Assembly: GCA_947179485.1 (NCBI GenBank)
Contig: OX359248.1
Span: forward strand, 4,543,501-4,607,500
DNA: 64,000 bases
Reading direction: 5' to 3'
Source of the DNA: Allacma fusca
Lineage: Eukaryota > Arthropoda > Collembola > Symphypleona > Sminthuridae
Shown here: in pieces, positions 46,551 through 55,768 of the stretch
How positions within the stretch are numbered: the stretch's first letter is position 1
Layout: the number at the start of each line of letters is the position of its first letter
Notes under the pieces: generated by a model
What the model saw: only the letters and a program-made list of their open reading frames with translations
Database searches by the model: none
Told to the model about the DNA's origin: nothing
Position numbers and translations under genes: made by a program

Positions 46551-48545
46551 CTATGCTGGAGTCCGGGCAGACAGCTGGTTTGATAAATTGTTGAGGGCCA
46601 CGATGGGTGGGTACGGGTCATTGTTGTGTGGGCGGGGATTATTGATGAAGTAGGCGCTGGGTAGGGCATGGGAGATTCGGGAGTTCTGGCGGTTTCGCTG
46701 ACGATACCGGTAATAACAATATAAACCATATACAATTAAACCAAAGCCAATAATGGTTGAAAGGGCCGTACTTGACAAAGTGAAAATACGGAGAAGAACT
46801 TGGGAATCTCCCTCGCCAACGCCAATTTCCATTTTTGGAACCGGAAGAGCGGGAAGAATGGGCTCTGGTGCTGTTTGCTTTGCATGGACAGGCGGAGAGA
46901 GGGTAGTAGTGAGAGTAACTGTCTGGCCGGGCTCATCCTGCTTAGTCTGTAAGGTGAGAAAAGAATTATGAATAGATTTCCATTCCTCTAACATTCGAGT
47001 TATGTTGGCATCATAATTATTAACATCTTTGAAAGGCTTAAAAGTATCGTCTTTATAATCGTCAATCGTAATTGGTGAGTTTATGAAGAGTCGTTGTTCG
47101 AGTGGGGAAGGAGTGAGCGGAGGAGGAGGAGGAGTTGCCAGGTCAGGTTTTGGAATTTCGGGGAAGGTGTTGGAGCGAGAGGGAATAAAATCCAAGATTT
47201 TACTTATAATTGGTGGGGCTACCATAAGAGCAGCTCCAGCAGCCATAACTTTGACCGCATTATTTTTCTTGGAAGGGGCAGCCTGCATGGGAAGATTAAA
47301 ATTTTTGTTACCGTTCTGAGCCATGGAGGGTAGTGATTGGATACTGACTGACCGTTGAAGGGGTACCATTTTGTGCATTGAATTGGTCCGGGCCATGTTT
47401 AGTTTTGTTCCGGCAATTGTCAGCTTGGAGAGGTTGCGGAGGCTTCCCCAAATGCCAAGTGGAGCACTGTCACAGGCAAAAATAAAAAGAAAAATCATAA
47501 TGATTAGGGTTGAAAAGTTGACGGGGCTTCCACAAATTCCCCTTGTTCGTTGAGAACGAGTTCCGGGTAGATTCGGTGAGGTTGATGGAGAGGAGTGAGT
47601 TGTATGGTTTCCATTATCGTTTGGGGTCTGAGGTCGATCACCGTCCCAGTCGTCTGAGTCCATTGCTGCGGCGGCTTGGCAGGCGTCGTACCAGTCATCA
47701 TATGAGTCGTTGGCGGGGGGCCGGGCGTCAGAGTTGGGAGAGGGCGAGTTTGGCAAACTGTCGTCATCACTTCCGGTGAAGTCACTTTCGGAAGTGAAGG
47801 TATATGTACAGGGCCTTGTTGAGGCGGTTGGGCGAGAGGGTTTTGTATGGGGTCCGGTGGAGCTGTGGTCAGGAGTTGTTGAGGCAATGTCAGAGTAGGG
47901 CCTTGACGTGGCCCGTGCTTCTTGATCCAATTGGATCGGCGGGTTTGGATTGCACAAATGTTGGCTGATTCCAAACATGCCCGAGATATTTGTTCGAACC
48001 GAATTTGCGGATCGATTGAAATAACGGGCGTCGCTGAGACGTAATTCGGTGGGGCGTCGCGTAGTTGAAGGAGAAATTCGTTCCACATTTGGGATTGTTT
48101 CACGGTTGCCTGGAAGTAAGTTGCGCTCAACTGATCCAGAAGAGAGGGAATTTGGTCCGGCAATACAATTCCCACAGCAACATGGCGGAAGGTCCTCTTC
48201 AGAATAGGAATTGAGGAGTCGTAACAACTGAGTTCGTTCCCAGACGCGTCGGCAAATTGATAGGGAAATATTTGAACTGTGCAAATGGATACTGGGCAAC
48301 AGATTAGCGTGTCCGGGGTTCCGGGGAGATAAACTTTGATTAATTCCGTCCAGGGGTTGTCGGAGAGTCGAATGGCAGGATTGATGCCCAGAGTTGTCGG
48401 GTATTGGACAATGCCTGGCACATAAGGGTACACAGGCGGGGACTGGGGGTTGTTGCTGGTCATTGTGGTCAGACATGGGAAAATGTAACTTTCTTTGTTT
48501 TATTACGTAAACGTACGGAACGTCGAAGTGGATGATTCGTATCAA
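46551..48545 (-). CDS. env-like third region of the LTR element
   Basis: This is the region between pol and the 3' LTR. Two open frames overlap here on the minus strand: 47,504-48,463 (319 codons, no recognised domain) and 46,551-48,545 (664 codons). The second includes a hydrophobic stretch near 47,465-47,500 and, near its C-terminus, one membrane-spanning segment followed by a basic cytoplasmic-type tail, the layout expected of an envelope-like glycoprotein. Proline-rich linkers separate the parts. Overall similarity to a known env family cannot be claimed from the sequence. Errantivirus env is normally made from a spliced RNA. Confidence 0.55.
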   Translation of the reverse strand: MIRIIHFDVPYVYVIKQRKLHFPMSDHNDQQQPPVPACVPLCARHCPIPDNSGHQSCHSTLRQPLDGINQSLSPRNPGHANLLPSIHLHSSNISLSICRRVWERTQLLRLLNSYSEEDLPPCCCGNCIAGPNSLSSGSVERNLLPGNRETIPNVERISPSTTRRPTELRLSDARYFNRSANSVRTNISGMFGISQHLCNPNPPIQLDQEARATSRPYSDIASTTPDHSSTGPHTKPSRPTASTRPCTYTFTSESDFTGSDDDSLPNSPSPNSDARPPANDSYDDWYDACQAAAAMDSDDWDGDRPQTPNDNGNHTTHSSPSTSPNLPGTRSQRTRGICGSPVNFSTLIIMIFLFIFACDSAPLGIWGSLRNLSKLTIAGTKLNMARTNSMHKMVPLQRSVSIQSLPSMAQNGNKNFNLPMQAAPSKKNNAVKVMAAGAALMVAPPIISKILDFIPSRSNTFPEIPKPDLATPPPPPLTPSPLEQRLFINSPITIDDYKDDTFKPFKDVNNYDANITRMLEEWKSIHNSFLTLQTKQDEPGQTVTLTTTLSPPVHAKQTAPEPILPALPVPKMEIGVGEGDSQVLLRIFTLSSTALSTIIGFGLIVYGLYCYYRYRQRNRQNSRISHALPSAYFINNPRPHNNDPYPPIVALNNLSNQLSARTPA

Positions 48546-51500
48546 TAGGTTGGGGCGGTTTGAGAATTGATTTTAACTTTGTGGAGTGATAACCAAAAGT
48601 TTGAGGCGAGAAGTTTGGAGGAGGAGAAGTTAAACGCTTAACTGGACGGTCTTCAGAAGAAGTGGACGGTTGTAGTTTCATTTTGCGTGAAGGACGTGTG
48701 GAAGGTTTACGGATGGAAGAAGGGAGAGAGGAATCGGAGTTTGGGGTGTCGGAGGGAAATTGTGTCAACCAAGCGTCAAATTCGTGCTGGTCTTCCGTGG
48801 TGTATACATACTCGGGATGAATGATGCCATCCCCCAAATCAATTTTTATGAGCTTGAGTTGGGAGAGGTGACACTTAATACTAGGTCTAAGCTTAGTAGA
48901 GGGAAAGGTTAAAACTAAGTCAGCATTATTGTTCTTATCAATATAAGTTATGGTATAAGGTCCAACCCAACGACAAAGAAGTTTGTCAGACAAACCAATT
49001 TTTCGCTGAGGGAGATAAAATCGAACGTGGGAACCAACTTTAAACTCTAAGGGTTGATACATAGCATCAAATCGTTCTTTGGCTTGTAATTGAGCCTTTT
49101 TAATTAACTGGGATATTCTTTGATGCATAATTTTGACCTGAGAAGCGCTGAGCTGAGTCATTTGTAAAAGTGTATTGGGAATGGAGTTGAGTAGAGGGGC
49201 TGGAGGAGCTCTACCGAAAAATGCTTGAAAAGGGGAAATTTTTGTAACTGAATGCTCGGAAGTATTATATGCAGTAATTACATACGGAACAAATATGTCC
49301 CAATCTAACTGATTGTCCGAGACAAATTTGCTGAGCATAATTGCGAGAGTTTGATTTAATCTCTCTACAATTCCGTGGGAACGGGGGTGAAAGGGCATAC
49401 TTACATTATGGGTAATATTAAACCGTTTTAATAATTCTTGTAGAGTTGCAGATTTGAACTCCGCAGCTCCGTCAGAAATTAATATAGACATGCCTGGAAA
49501 TGTTAAAATAAAAGATTCCAAATGCATGGCTATATGAGCAGCTTCTCTGTTGGGAAGGAGGGAAGTATGTACCCATTTGGTAAATAAGTCGGTGAGGACG
49601 AGTACATATTTATTGCCTCTCGGAGTTTCACGAAAGGGGCCTAATAAATCCATAGCATACGTGCTTGCTGGAATTTTTATGGGAATGTTTTTCAGACTGT
49701 CCATACGTAATTTGGTTAGGTGCTGGCGACTTTGGCACTCTGGGCAGTGAGTACAGTGTTTAAATGTGTCTGAGGTAATTGATCTCCACCAATAAAATGG
49801 ACGGAGACGTGCCAAAGTTCTTTGAAAATTTAAATGACCTCCAAGGGGATGATTGTGAGCATTTTGTAACACGATGGGAATCATAGCTTTAGGGATGACT
49901 AAAAGTTTAGGGTTGCGTGGATTAAATTGAATAAAATAAATACCATCATCATTGGGAATTAATTTGGAGCGCTTTTTCTGCAATAATTTATTTAAAGTAT
50001 GATCAATAGCTTGAGCATGCTTTAAATCAGCAGGATTAATGAGAGGTATTGGTGGGAGTGGCGTGGGGCTGGATGTTGGAGATTGGGCTGAAAGACCTGG
50101 AATTGTAAGATCATCTTCCGTGTCTTTTGCAGTGGAAAGGGCGTAGGGGCATCGAGAGACTCCGTCTACGTTCCTATGTAGGGTACCTTTCTTATACCGA
50201 ATTACATAACGAAATTGTTCTAAAATTACAGCCATACGAGTAAGTCGGGCGGTGGGATTACGTTGGCATTTTAAATAACACAAAGCATGATGGTCAGTAA
50301 CAATTATGAAAGGTTTGAGATATAAAAACTCTCGAAGCTTTCGTGTGGCAAATACTACGGCTAAACATTCTTTTTCGGTAGCACCCCAATTTTTCTCAGC
50401 TGGAGTCAAAGCTCTGGAAATAAAATAAATTGGGTGTTCACCATCCTCAAATTGTTGATGTAAAATGCCAGCTATGGCTAAATTACTTGCATCCGTATAT
50501 AAAATACATGGGAGTGTGGGATCATAGTGTCTAAGGACCGGAGCTGTGCATAGCGCATTTTTGAGAGTCAAAAATGCCTTATCACAGTCTGGGCTCCAAT
50601 GATAAAGAGAATGTTTCTTCAATAATCCTTGGAGAGGAGCAGCTATTTGAGCAAAGTTCCAAATAAATCTGCGATAATAACCTATAGTGCCTAAAAATTT
50701 ACGTAGAGTTTCTAAATTATTAGGTTTGGGCTGTTGCATAATTGCAGCCACTTTTGCTGATTCAGTGGATAAACCTTTTTGGGACAAAAAGAATCCAAAC
50801 ACTACATGTTCTTGCATACCAAAGAAACACTTTTTGGGATTCATGCGAAAATTAACTTTAGCTAATCGTTGAAATACAAGTTCTATGGCGACCAAGTGAG
50901 AGGGAAAGTCTTTACTGTAGGGTATAATGTCATCAATATAAGACACAGCGTGTGTGTATCTTAAAGTACCGAGAGTACGAGCAGCTAGCCTTTGAAAGTA
51001 GGCGGGGGCATTTTTCAGACCAAAACATACACGTAGGTACATATATAGTCCGAATTCAGTGACAATAGCAGTTAAATGCTGATCATCCGGGTGGATGAGG
51101 GCTTGATAATAACCGCTAAATAAATCTAAGGGAGAAAAATACGCAGCACTTCGTAACTGAAAAAGCAAGTCATCAATCCTTGGGAGAGGGAATATTTCGT
51201 CTACCGTGATTTTATTTAGTTTTTGAAAATCACAGACAAGTCGCCATTTACCTAATTTTTGGCGGACTAAAAATACAGGGGTGGAATAATTGGAGTTTTC
51301 ACAGGGAACAATTATACCTGCTTGAATTAATTTATCTAATTCTTGCTTTAAAATCTCACGCTCCGTGGTGCTCAAGCGATACGGTTTAGCTTGAACTGGA
51401 GTGTCAGAATTTAATTTAATCCTCATGGGGGGCAGGGTACAAACTTGAAGATCCATAAGCGTCCACGCAAATAAATATGAATATTTATTGAGGAGGCTCA

Positions 51501-52260
51501 TGATCGAGGCGCGTTCAGCGGGCCGTAATTTTGGATTAATATTTAATGATTGAATTTGTTCTGGAGTAAAAGGGGTGGGATTCTGAGGAATTACCGGAGC
51601 TGTGTTTAAGCTTTGGGTAAAATCATAGCGTTGAGCATGACCTAAAAGAGTATTAGCGGGAATAATCTGGGTAGATGTGGAAATGTTTGTGGCGAGCAAA
51701 ACATTTTTCGCTGGGTTGATAACTGGAGGAAAAATTACTTTGTATTGTTTTTCAATGAGTGGATGAGGGTTGAAAAATGTCGTGTGAGACTTGTGTAATG
51801 AAGTAGTCGGTACATACATTTGGTGTCGAGGGGGAAGTTGGATAGTAAATAATGTTTTGACGGGAGAGGAACAGCCGCACTCAGATGAGCAAGTGGCTGA
51901 GTATGCATGCTTACGAAAGTAATGACATACGTGAGAGTTGTATAGTGAGTTAGAGTTCAGATGTATATGAAAGTCAAATTGTGTAATAAACTTACAGCCA
52001 AGAATGAGTGGAGGAGTGAGCGTTTCAAGGACATGGGCTTCTGTTGTGTAAAAGTAGTTATCAAGTTGGAACGTTAAGGAGGCTATATGGGACGTAGGAA
52101 TGCGAGCTTTATCTGCTGTGATAACAAATCTTTGTGGGCAAGGAGTGATGACTGCACTGGAGGGGATGTGATTCTTTTGTATTAAATTATGAGAGGCTCC
52201 TGTATCAATCAATGCATCAATGGAGACATCATCAAAATAGCACATAATATATGGGCACAT
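48469..52260 (-). CDS. pol: pol of the LTR element
   Basis: 1,263 codons in the usual Ty3/Gypsy order. An aspartic protease motif DTGAS lies at residues 19-23. The reverse transcriptase YIDD box is near residue 441. An RNase H TDAS motif lies near 589. The integrase has an H-x4-H-x29-C-x2-C zinc-binding group (804-842), a D,D-35-E core and a GPY/F module near 1100. The polyprotein would be cleaved to copy the RNA into DNA and insert it. Its 3' end overlaps the start of the third region. The frame is open. Confidence 0.92.
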   Translation of the reverse strand: MCPYIMCYFDDVSIDALIDTGASHNLIQKNHIPSSAVITPCPQRFVITADKARIPTSHIASLTFQLDNYFYTTEAHVLETLTPPLILGCKFITQFDFHIHLNSNSLYNSHVCHYFRKHAYSATCSSECGCSSPVKTLFTIQLPPRHQMYVPTTSLHKSHTTFFNPHPLIEKQYKVIFPPVINPAKNVLLATNISTSTQIIPANTLLGHAQRYDFTQSLNTAPVIPQNPTPFTPEQIQSLNINPKLRPAERASIMSLLNKYSYLFAWTLMDLQVCTLPPMRIKLNSDTPVQAKPYRLSTTEREILKQELDKLIQAGIIVPCENSNYSTPVFLVRQKLGKWRLVCDFQKLNKITVDEIFPLPRIDDLLFQLRSAAYFSPLDLFSGYYQALIHPDDQHLTAIVTEFGLYMYLRVCFGLKNAPAYFQRLAARTLGTLRYTHAVSYIDDIIPYSKDFPSHLVAIELVFQRLAKVNFRMNPKKCFFGMQEHVVFGFFLSQKGLSTESAKVAAIMQQPKPNNLETLRKFLGTIGYYRRFIWNFAQIAAPLQGLLKKHSLYHWSPDCDKAFLTLKNALCTAPVLRHYDPTLPCILYTDASNLAIAGILHQQFEDGEHPIYFISRALTPAEKNWGATEKECLAVVFATRKLREFLYLKPFIIVTDHHALCYLKCQRNPTARLTRMAVILEQFRYVIRYKKGTLHRNVDGVSRCPYALSTAKDTEDDLTIPGLSAQSPTSSPTPLPPIPLINPADLKHAQAIDHTLNKLLQKKRSKLIPNDDGIYFIQFNPRNPKLLVIPKAMIPIVLQNAHNHPLGGHLNFQRTLARLRPFYWWRSITSDTFKHCTHCPECQSRQHLTKLRMDSLKNIPIKIPASTYAMDLLGPFRETPRGNKYVLVLTDLFTKWVHTSLLPNREAAHIAMHLESFILTFPGMSILISDGAAEFKSATLQELLKRFNITHNVSMPFHPRSHGIVERLNQTLAIMLSKFVSDNQLDWDIFVPYVITAYNTSEHSVTKISPFQAFFGRAPPAPLLNSIPNTLLQMTQLSASQVKIMHQRISQLIKKAQLQAKERFDAMYQPLEFKVGSHVRFYLPQRKIGLSDKLLCRWVGPYTITYIDKNNNADLVLTFPSTKLRPSIKCHLSQLKLIKIDLGDGIIHPEYVYTTEDQHEFDAWLTQFPSDTPNSDSSLPSSIRKPSTRPSRKMKLQPSTSSEDRPVKRLTSPPPNFSPQTFGYHSTKLKSILKPPQPIDTNHPLRRSVRLRNKTKKVTFSHV

Positions 52261-52280
52261 TGATGAAGCGGGTGACAGGT

Positions 52281-53906
52281 TTATTGTGGGTAAGTTATGG
52301 AGGGATATTGAAGATTCGCAAAGTGATTCTGGGGGGTTTGATTGGTTTGGGGCGGATTGGGATTGAATGAAATTTCCAATCTGTGGGCATTTTGGTCGTT
52401 CCGGCGATTGTTGCCGTTGTTCTGTTGATTGTTGCGGAAGCCATTGTGGTTTCCGCGGAAATTGTTGTTCCGAAAGTTCGGGCGGGGACCCTGACCACGC
52501 TGGTTGGGCCCCCTCTGTTGGTTTCCCGAACGGCAGTCACGACTGATGTGACCAAACTTATTACAATTATAGCATTGCATGCCTTTGTGGGGATTTTGAT
52601 TTTGTCCTCTGTTATTATTGTTATTATTATGATTATTATTATTATTACCTCGGGGCTGATGGGGAACTGGTTGATGAATGTTGCCTTGATTACCGCGGTG
52701 ATTATTATTATTATGTGAGTTGCCGCGACCATTGCCACGACCTCGTCCGCGGCCAGGGACAAAAGCAAAATTAGCTTGGGCATTAGGCGCATCAGACAAG
52801 GTAAGTTTTTGGATGGTTTCTTCCAAAGACTTAACTTTTGCAGCCATATCTGAAGGTCCAGCAGTTGTATCTGCAAATTCTCGTTGTTCGCAAAAACGAA
52901 CGAGAGCAGCTATGCTCGTAAATGGAAAACCTGCCGCTGCAGATTTGTACTTGGGAAGGAGGCCTTCCATTCCCCAAGCAACACGGTCAGGTTGAGTCAT
53001 GGTTGGGTCATAGCGAGTGCAAATACTATCAACATCATACAAAAATTTGGCACTCGATTCATTGTCTTTTTGTTTACGGGAAATTAACTGATTGAGATAA
53101 ACCTGTCGAGGCTTAGCATAGCGTTCACGGAGAGCCGTGAAGAATGTATCAATACTAACAATAGTGGGTGGCGCTATGGCGAGTTGGGTTTGCAGCCATT
53201 GAAAGGGGTCACGAGCTAATAAATTGGGAGTGTGACCTTGGAGAGTGGGCCAATCCCATTGGTATTGGGCCACGACACGTTGAACGTCAATTATGAAATC
53301 ATGAACGTCGTGAGTGGCGGGAATGAATTGTTTAATCTTTTGGAAATCAACAATAGAATGAATGGGAGCGGTATTTACCGTGACATTGACTGGAGTTGCT
53401 GCTGCTGCTGCTGCTGCTGCTGCGGCGGCCATTTTGAATGGTTTGACTTTGCGAGTTTTGGTAGAGGGTCCGTGACGTGAAAAATGTTGGATTTTACGGG
53501 CTTTTAATATTTGCCGCTTAAAAGAGGGAACGGTTCGTGTAACCGGAGTAACTAATGGAAGAGCAGGTAACGGTGGAGGGAGTGGTGGAGGTAAAGAGAT
53601 CGGCGGTGGAGTGCCTGGTGGAGTAGAATATTGTGGACTGGGAGTTCTCGGAGGAGAAGCCTGTGCGGGAGGGACTACTGGAGGAACTGGCGGTGGAGGT
53701 GGTGTGTTTACTGGTAATGGCGGAGGTAATAGAGGTGACTTTTTACTACTGCTAGTGGTAGCTTTTGCTTTGGCTTTTGCTTGTTGTAAAACCTTGGCTA
53801 ATTCAGAAGCGTCTTTTAAATCAGGGTCAGAATTTTTACGAGTGACGCGACTTGTAGAAGGCTTAGGGTCAGGTTTGGATGCTGAGGGCTTCTTTTTATC
53901 GGACAT
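52281..53906 (-). CDS. gag: gag of the LTR element
   Basis: 541 codons. The N-terminal third is rich in Lys, Ser and Pro (long proline runs around residues 55-130). A poly-Ala run follows near 165, then a capsid-like helical region around residues 185-345, then an Asn/Gly/Arg-rich tail with one CCHC zinc knuckle, C-x2-C-x4-H-x4-C (CYNCNKFGHISRDC). The protein would package the element's RNA into particles in the cytoplasm. It is the first frame after the 5' LTR and ends 20 bp before the pol Met. The frame is open. Confidence 0.9.
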   Translation of the reverse strand: MSDKKKPSASKPDPKPSTSRVTRKNSDPDLKDASELAKVLQQAKAKAKATTSSSKKSPLLPPPLPVNTPPPPPVPPVVPPAQASPPRTPSPQYSTPPGTPPPISLPPPLPPPLPALPLVTPVTRTVPSFKRQILKARKIQHFSRHGPSTKTRKVKPFKMAAAAAAAAAAATPVNVTVNTAPIHSIVDFQKIKQFIPATHDVHDFIIDVQRVVAQYQWDWPTLQGHTPNLLARDPFQWLQTQLAIAPPTIVSIDTFFTALRERYAKPRQVYLNQLISRKQKDNESSAKFLYDVDSICTRYDPTMTQPDRVAWGMEGLLPKYKSAAAGFPFTSIAALVRFCEQREFADTTAGPSDMAAKVKSLEETIQKLTLSDAPNAQANFAFVPGRGRGRGNGRGNSHNNNNHRGNQGNIHQPVPHQPRGNNNNNHNNNNNNRGQNQNPHKGMQCYNCNKFGHISRDCRSGNQQRGPNQRGQGPRPNFRNNNFRGNHNGFRNNQQNNGNNRRNDQNAHRLEISFNPNPPQTNQTPQNHFANLQYPSITYPQ

Positions 53907-54410
53907 AAATTATAACGTAAGTATGTACGTACCGTGACGGTGGTTCATGGATATGAAACTTAACACTGTGCATTTACTATATAAAAATTCCTCCTGGATG
54001 AGGTGGGAACGGTACTGAGCTTCGTGGCTGTCCGTTGAGTATACCCAAATCCTCAGGGCATCGGTCGGTGAAGCGCAGGTAAATCCGTCTGCCTTCCGTG
54101 GACAAGAAATAATAACCCCGTTTATCAATAAAAACTTACGAGGGGTTCTTCGACCGGTCACAGTCAATAAAGGTTGACTCCTCTGGGGGTAGTCCCGAAT
54201 GATCTGTGCGTGTTGCAACGTCAAAAATGCAGGAATGTAACTTCTGCGTGGCCAAAACTGTAAATCTCAAAAATTCTCACGAAATATGACACATTAGTCA
54301 AACTTGCCTGGTAATGAAATCAATTCTTAAAGTAAATCGATTGTTTCCCAAGGGGAGTGATAATTGAGAGTAATTCGGGAGCATCGCCAGGGAAATAATA
54401 TTTTGGCAAT

Positions 54411-54428
54411 GTTTTACAAAGGCCACCA
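54411..54428 (-). promoter_or_regulatory. Primer-binding site of the LTR element
   Basis: Directly inside the 5' LTR the minus strand reads TGGTGGCCTTTGTAAAAC. A TGG start pairs with the CCA end of a tRNA, which would prime minus-strand DNA synthesis. The tRNA species cannot be named from the window. Confidence 0.65.
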
Positions 54429-54946
54429 TGTAAGAGTAGGTTATGGTCATACCATGAAATCCTAACTCCTGGATTATTTACTTATGTAATTGTCAAGAAA
54501 TTGTAAATAATTGGAAATCGTGCTGATGAAAGGAATGATTATGAATAAACGATTGAATGTGATTTTACATTAATCCGAAGACTAATTGCTTTTATTTATA
54601 ATTGAAATCAAAAGGAAAAGGAAATGAAGATTAACAACTAAAAATAGATGTTACTGGAATGACTCTCAGTTATTCACTGAAGAGTCTGCAAGAATCTTAA
54701 ACTTAACAAGTGGCTACTTGAGCCTATTTTTACAATCTTAAGTCTAGACGTTACATCATAACGGATGTAACGGGACGTTGACACTCGTCGGCTTTTAGCC
54801 GATGGGAAGTGCTTACATTGCACCTTTACAATAAGTGTTTAAGTAACTTTGAACTGACTTAACCTAAGGTTGTGTGTTTCACAACTTAATGAATTATTCA
54901 TGTGAGACTTAACTAATTTATGTAATTTCTATATACATACCTAACA
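54429..54946 (-). repeat. 5' LTR
   Basis: 518 bp; on the plus strand it runs TGTAAGAG to CCTAACA. Read on the minus strand it contains a TATAAATAAAA word that could serve as TATA box or polyadenylation signal. I see no difference from the other LTR. Confidence 0.93.
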
Positions 54947-55021
54947 ATATAAAATGTCCTGTAGTCGCGCTAAAAGTTATGAAGCATGACGTCACTGTCC
55001 AAGGATGTACGAACGACCCTG

Positions 55022-55760
55022 TAACTGTAGCAATAACAGAGCTGAAAATCAAATAAATATTCCATTATAGTAAATATAACCGTAAAGTTATTGCCTTGTC
55101 ATCCGCCTGAATTTTTTCGCAGCTTGTTCAGTTGAGACGCTTGTAGTTGGAAAATGTTTTTAAAATCAATAATAATTATTATATTTTATACACTGCCCAG
55201 GATATGTCTCGAGATTCTTCTGGAAGACTGAAGGCTGCAGTTGTCATGCGTGTGCAGAACGCATGCCCCCCAGATGTGTCCCAAAACTTTAAGTACCCTT
55301 TCACCTGTTGCACTCCGCTCAACTGTGGTGTCTCAGTTTAATTTTCCATTTGAGCCAATGTGTAGCTGTCGATCGTTCCTTTTAAATACTTTTTCAGTGT
55401 AGTATTGGAAGCGTTTAGTTGACCAACGAAAGAAATGCAGAGACCAGGAACAGGACCCGTCCCAAGCTCTTGCACCCGAAGTCACCTTGCAGCTAATTGT
55501 AAGTCTTATTTGTTTGTATTAAATTTCGAAATTTCAAAAAACCTCAACCCTTAAAGCAAAGCTGGTGTTTGAGGCTGGTATTTTATTTTTGCTACACCGT
55601 TTATTACAGGCTCAGTAAATAAAAGGTAGAGAACACGATTCCTTAAGCGGTGATTTTCAGGACAAACGAAATGTAATACAGTAATTGTTTTACGACCAAC
55701 CACATAAATTGAAATAAGGGCGAGGAAAAATATAAGGAAGTACCCTGTGAAAATATAAAG
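55022..55760. repeat. Right part of dispersed repeat unit, copy U5
   Basis: It resumes the unit interrupted at 43,627: AATAAATATTCCATTATAGTAAATATAACC, TTTTTTCGCAGCTTGTTC, CATGCGTGTGCAGAACGCATG, CCTTTCACCTGTTGCAC, TAGCTGTCGATCGTTCC, CTTGCACCCGAAGTCACC, GCAGCTAATTGTAAGT, AGAGAACACGATTCC and GGCGAGGAAAAATATAAG (each word at most 20 bp in perfect match to U1). Confidence 0.6.
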
Positions 55761-55768
55761 CAGCATTA

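Larger units (their letters stand above)
45769..54946 (-). mobile_element. Ty3/Gypsy-type LTR retrotransposon with env-like third region, looks whole
   Basis: 9,178 bp on the minus strand, bounded by two 518-bp LTRs starting TG and ending CA and by a 4-bp TSD ATAT (45,765-45,768 and 54,947-54,950). Order of parts, 5' to 3' on the minus strand: LTR, primer-binding site, gag, pol (protease, reverse transcriptase, RNase H, integrase), env-like region, LTR. The order RT-RNase H-integrase and a GPY/F module after integrase place it in Ty3/Gypsy. A third region with a membrane segment and an ATAT target are reminiscent of errantiviruses. The LTRs look identical by eye and gag and pol are open throughout, so it looks whole and very young. 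It sits inside the mariner-size element. Confidence 0.93.
44557..55021. mobile_element. TA-flanked mariner-size element, split by the LTR retrotransposon
   Basis: TIR CAGGGTCGTTCGTACATCC (26 bp shared) is at both ends, with TA on each side (44,555-44,556 and 55,022-55,023). Removing the LTR element and its 4-bp TSD leaves about 1,283 bp, a typical Tc1/mariner length. The interior (44,590-45,768) has a 102-codon plus-strand frame at 45,301-45,609 and other small frames, but no D,D34D/E transposase could be recognised, so it is either badly decayed or non-autonomous. Confidence 0.7.

Noticed and set aside
46753-53937. Plus-strand open frames across the LTR element (for example 49,550-49,750, 52,383-52,718, 53,611-53,937)
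   Set aside because: They are antisense shadows of gag, pol and the third region, with low-complexity composition and no family signature.
12010-55500. Exons of a host gene family, based on recurring GTAAGT boxes
   Set aside because: No reading frame is conserved between the boxes in any two copies; kept only as a low-confidence finding about a possible non-coding transcript.
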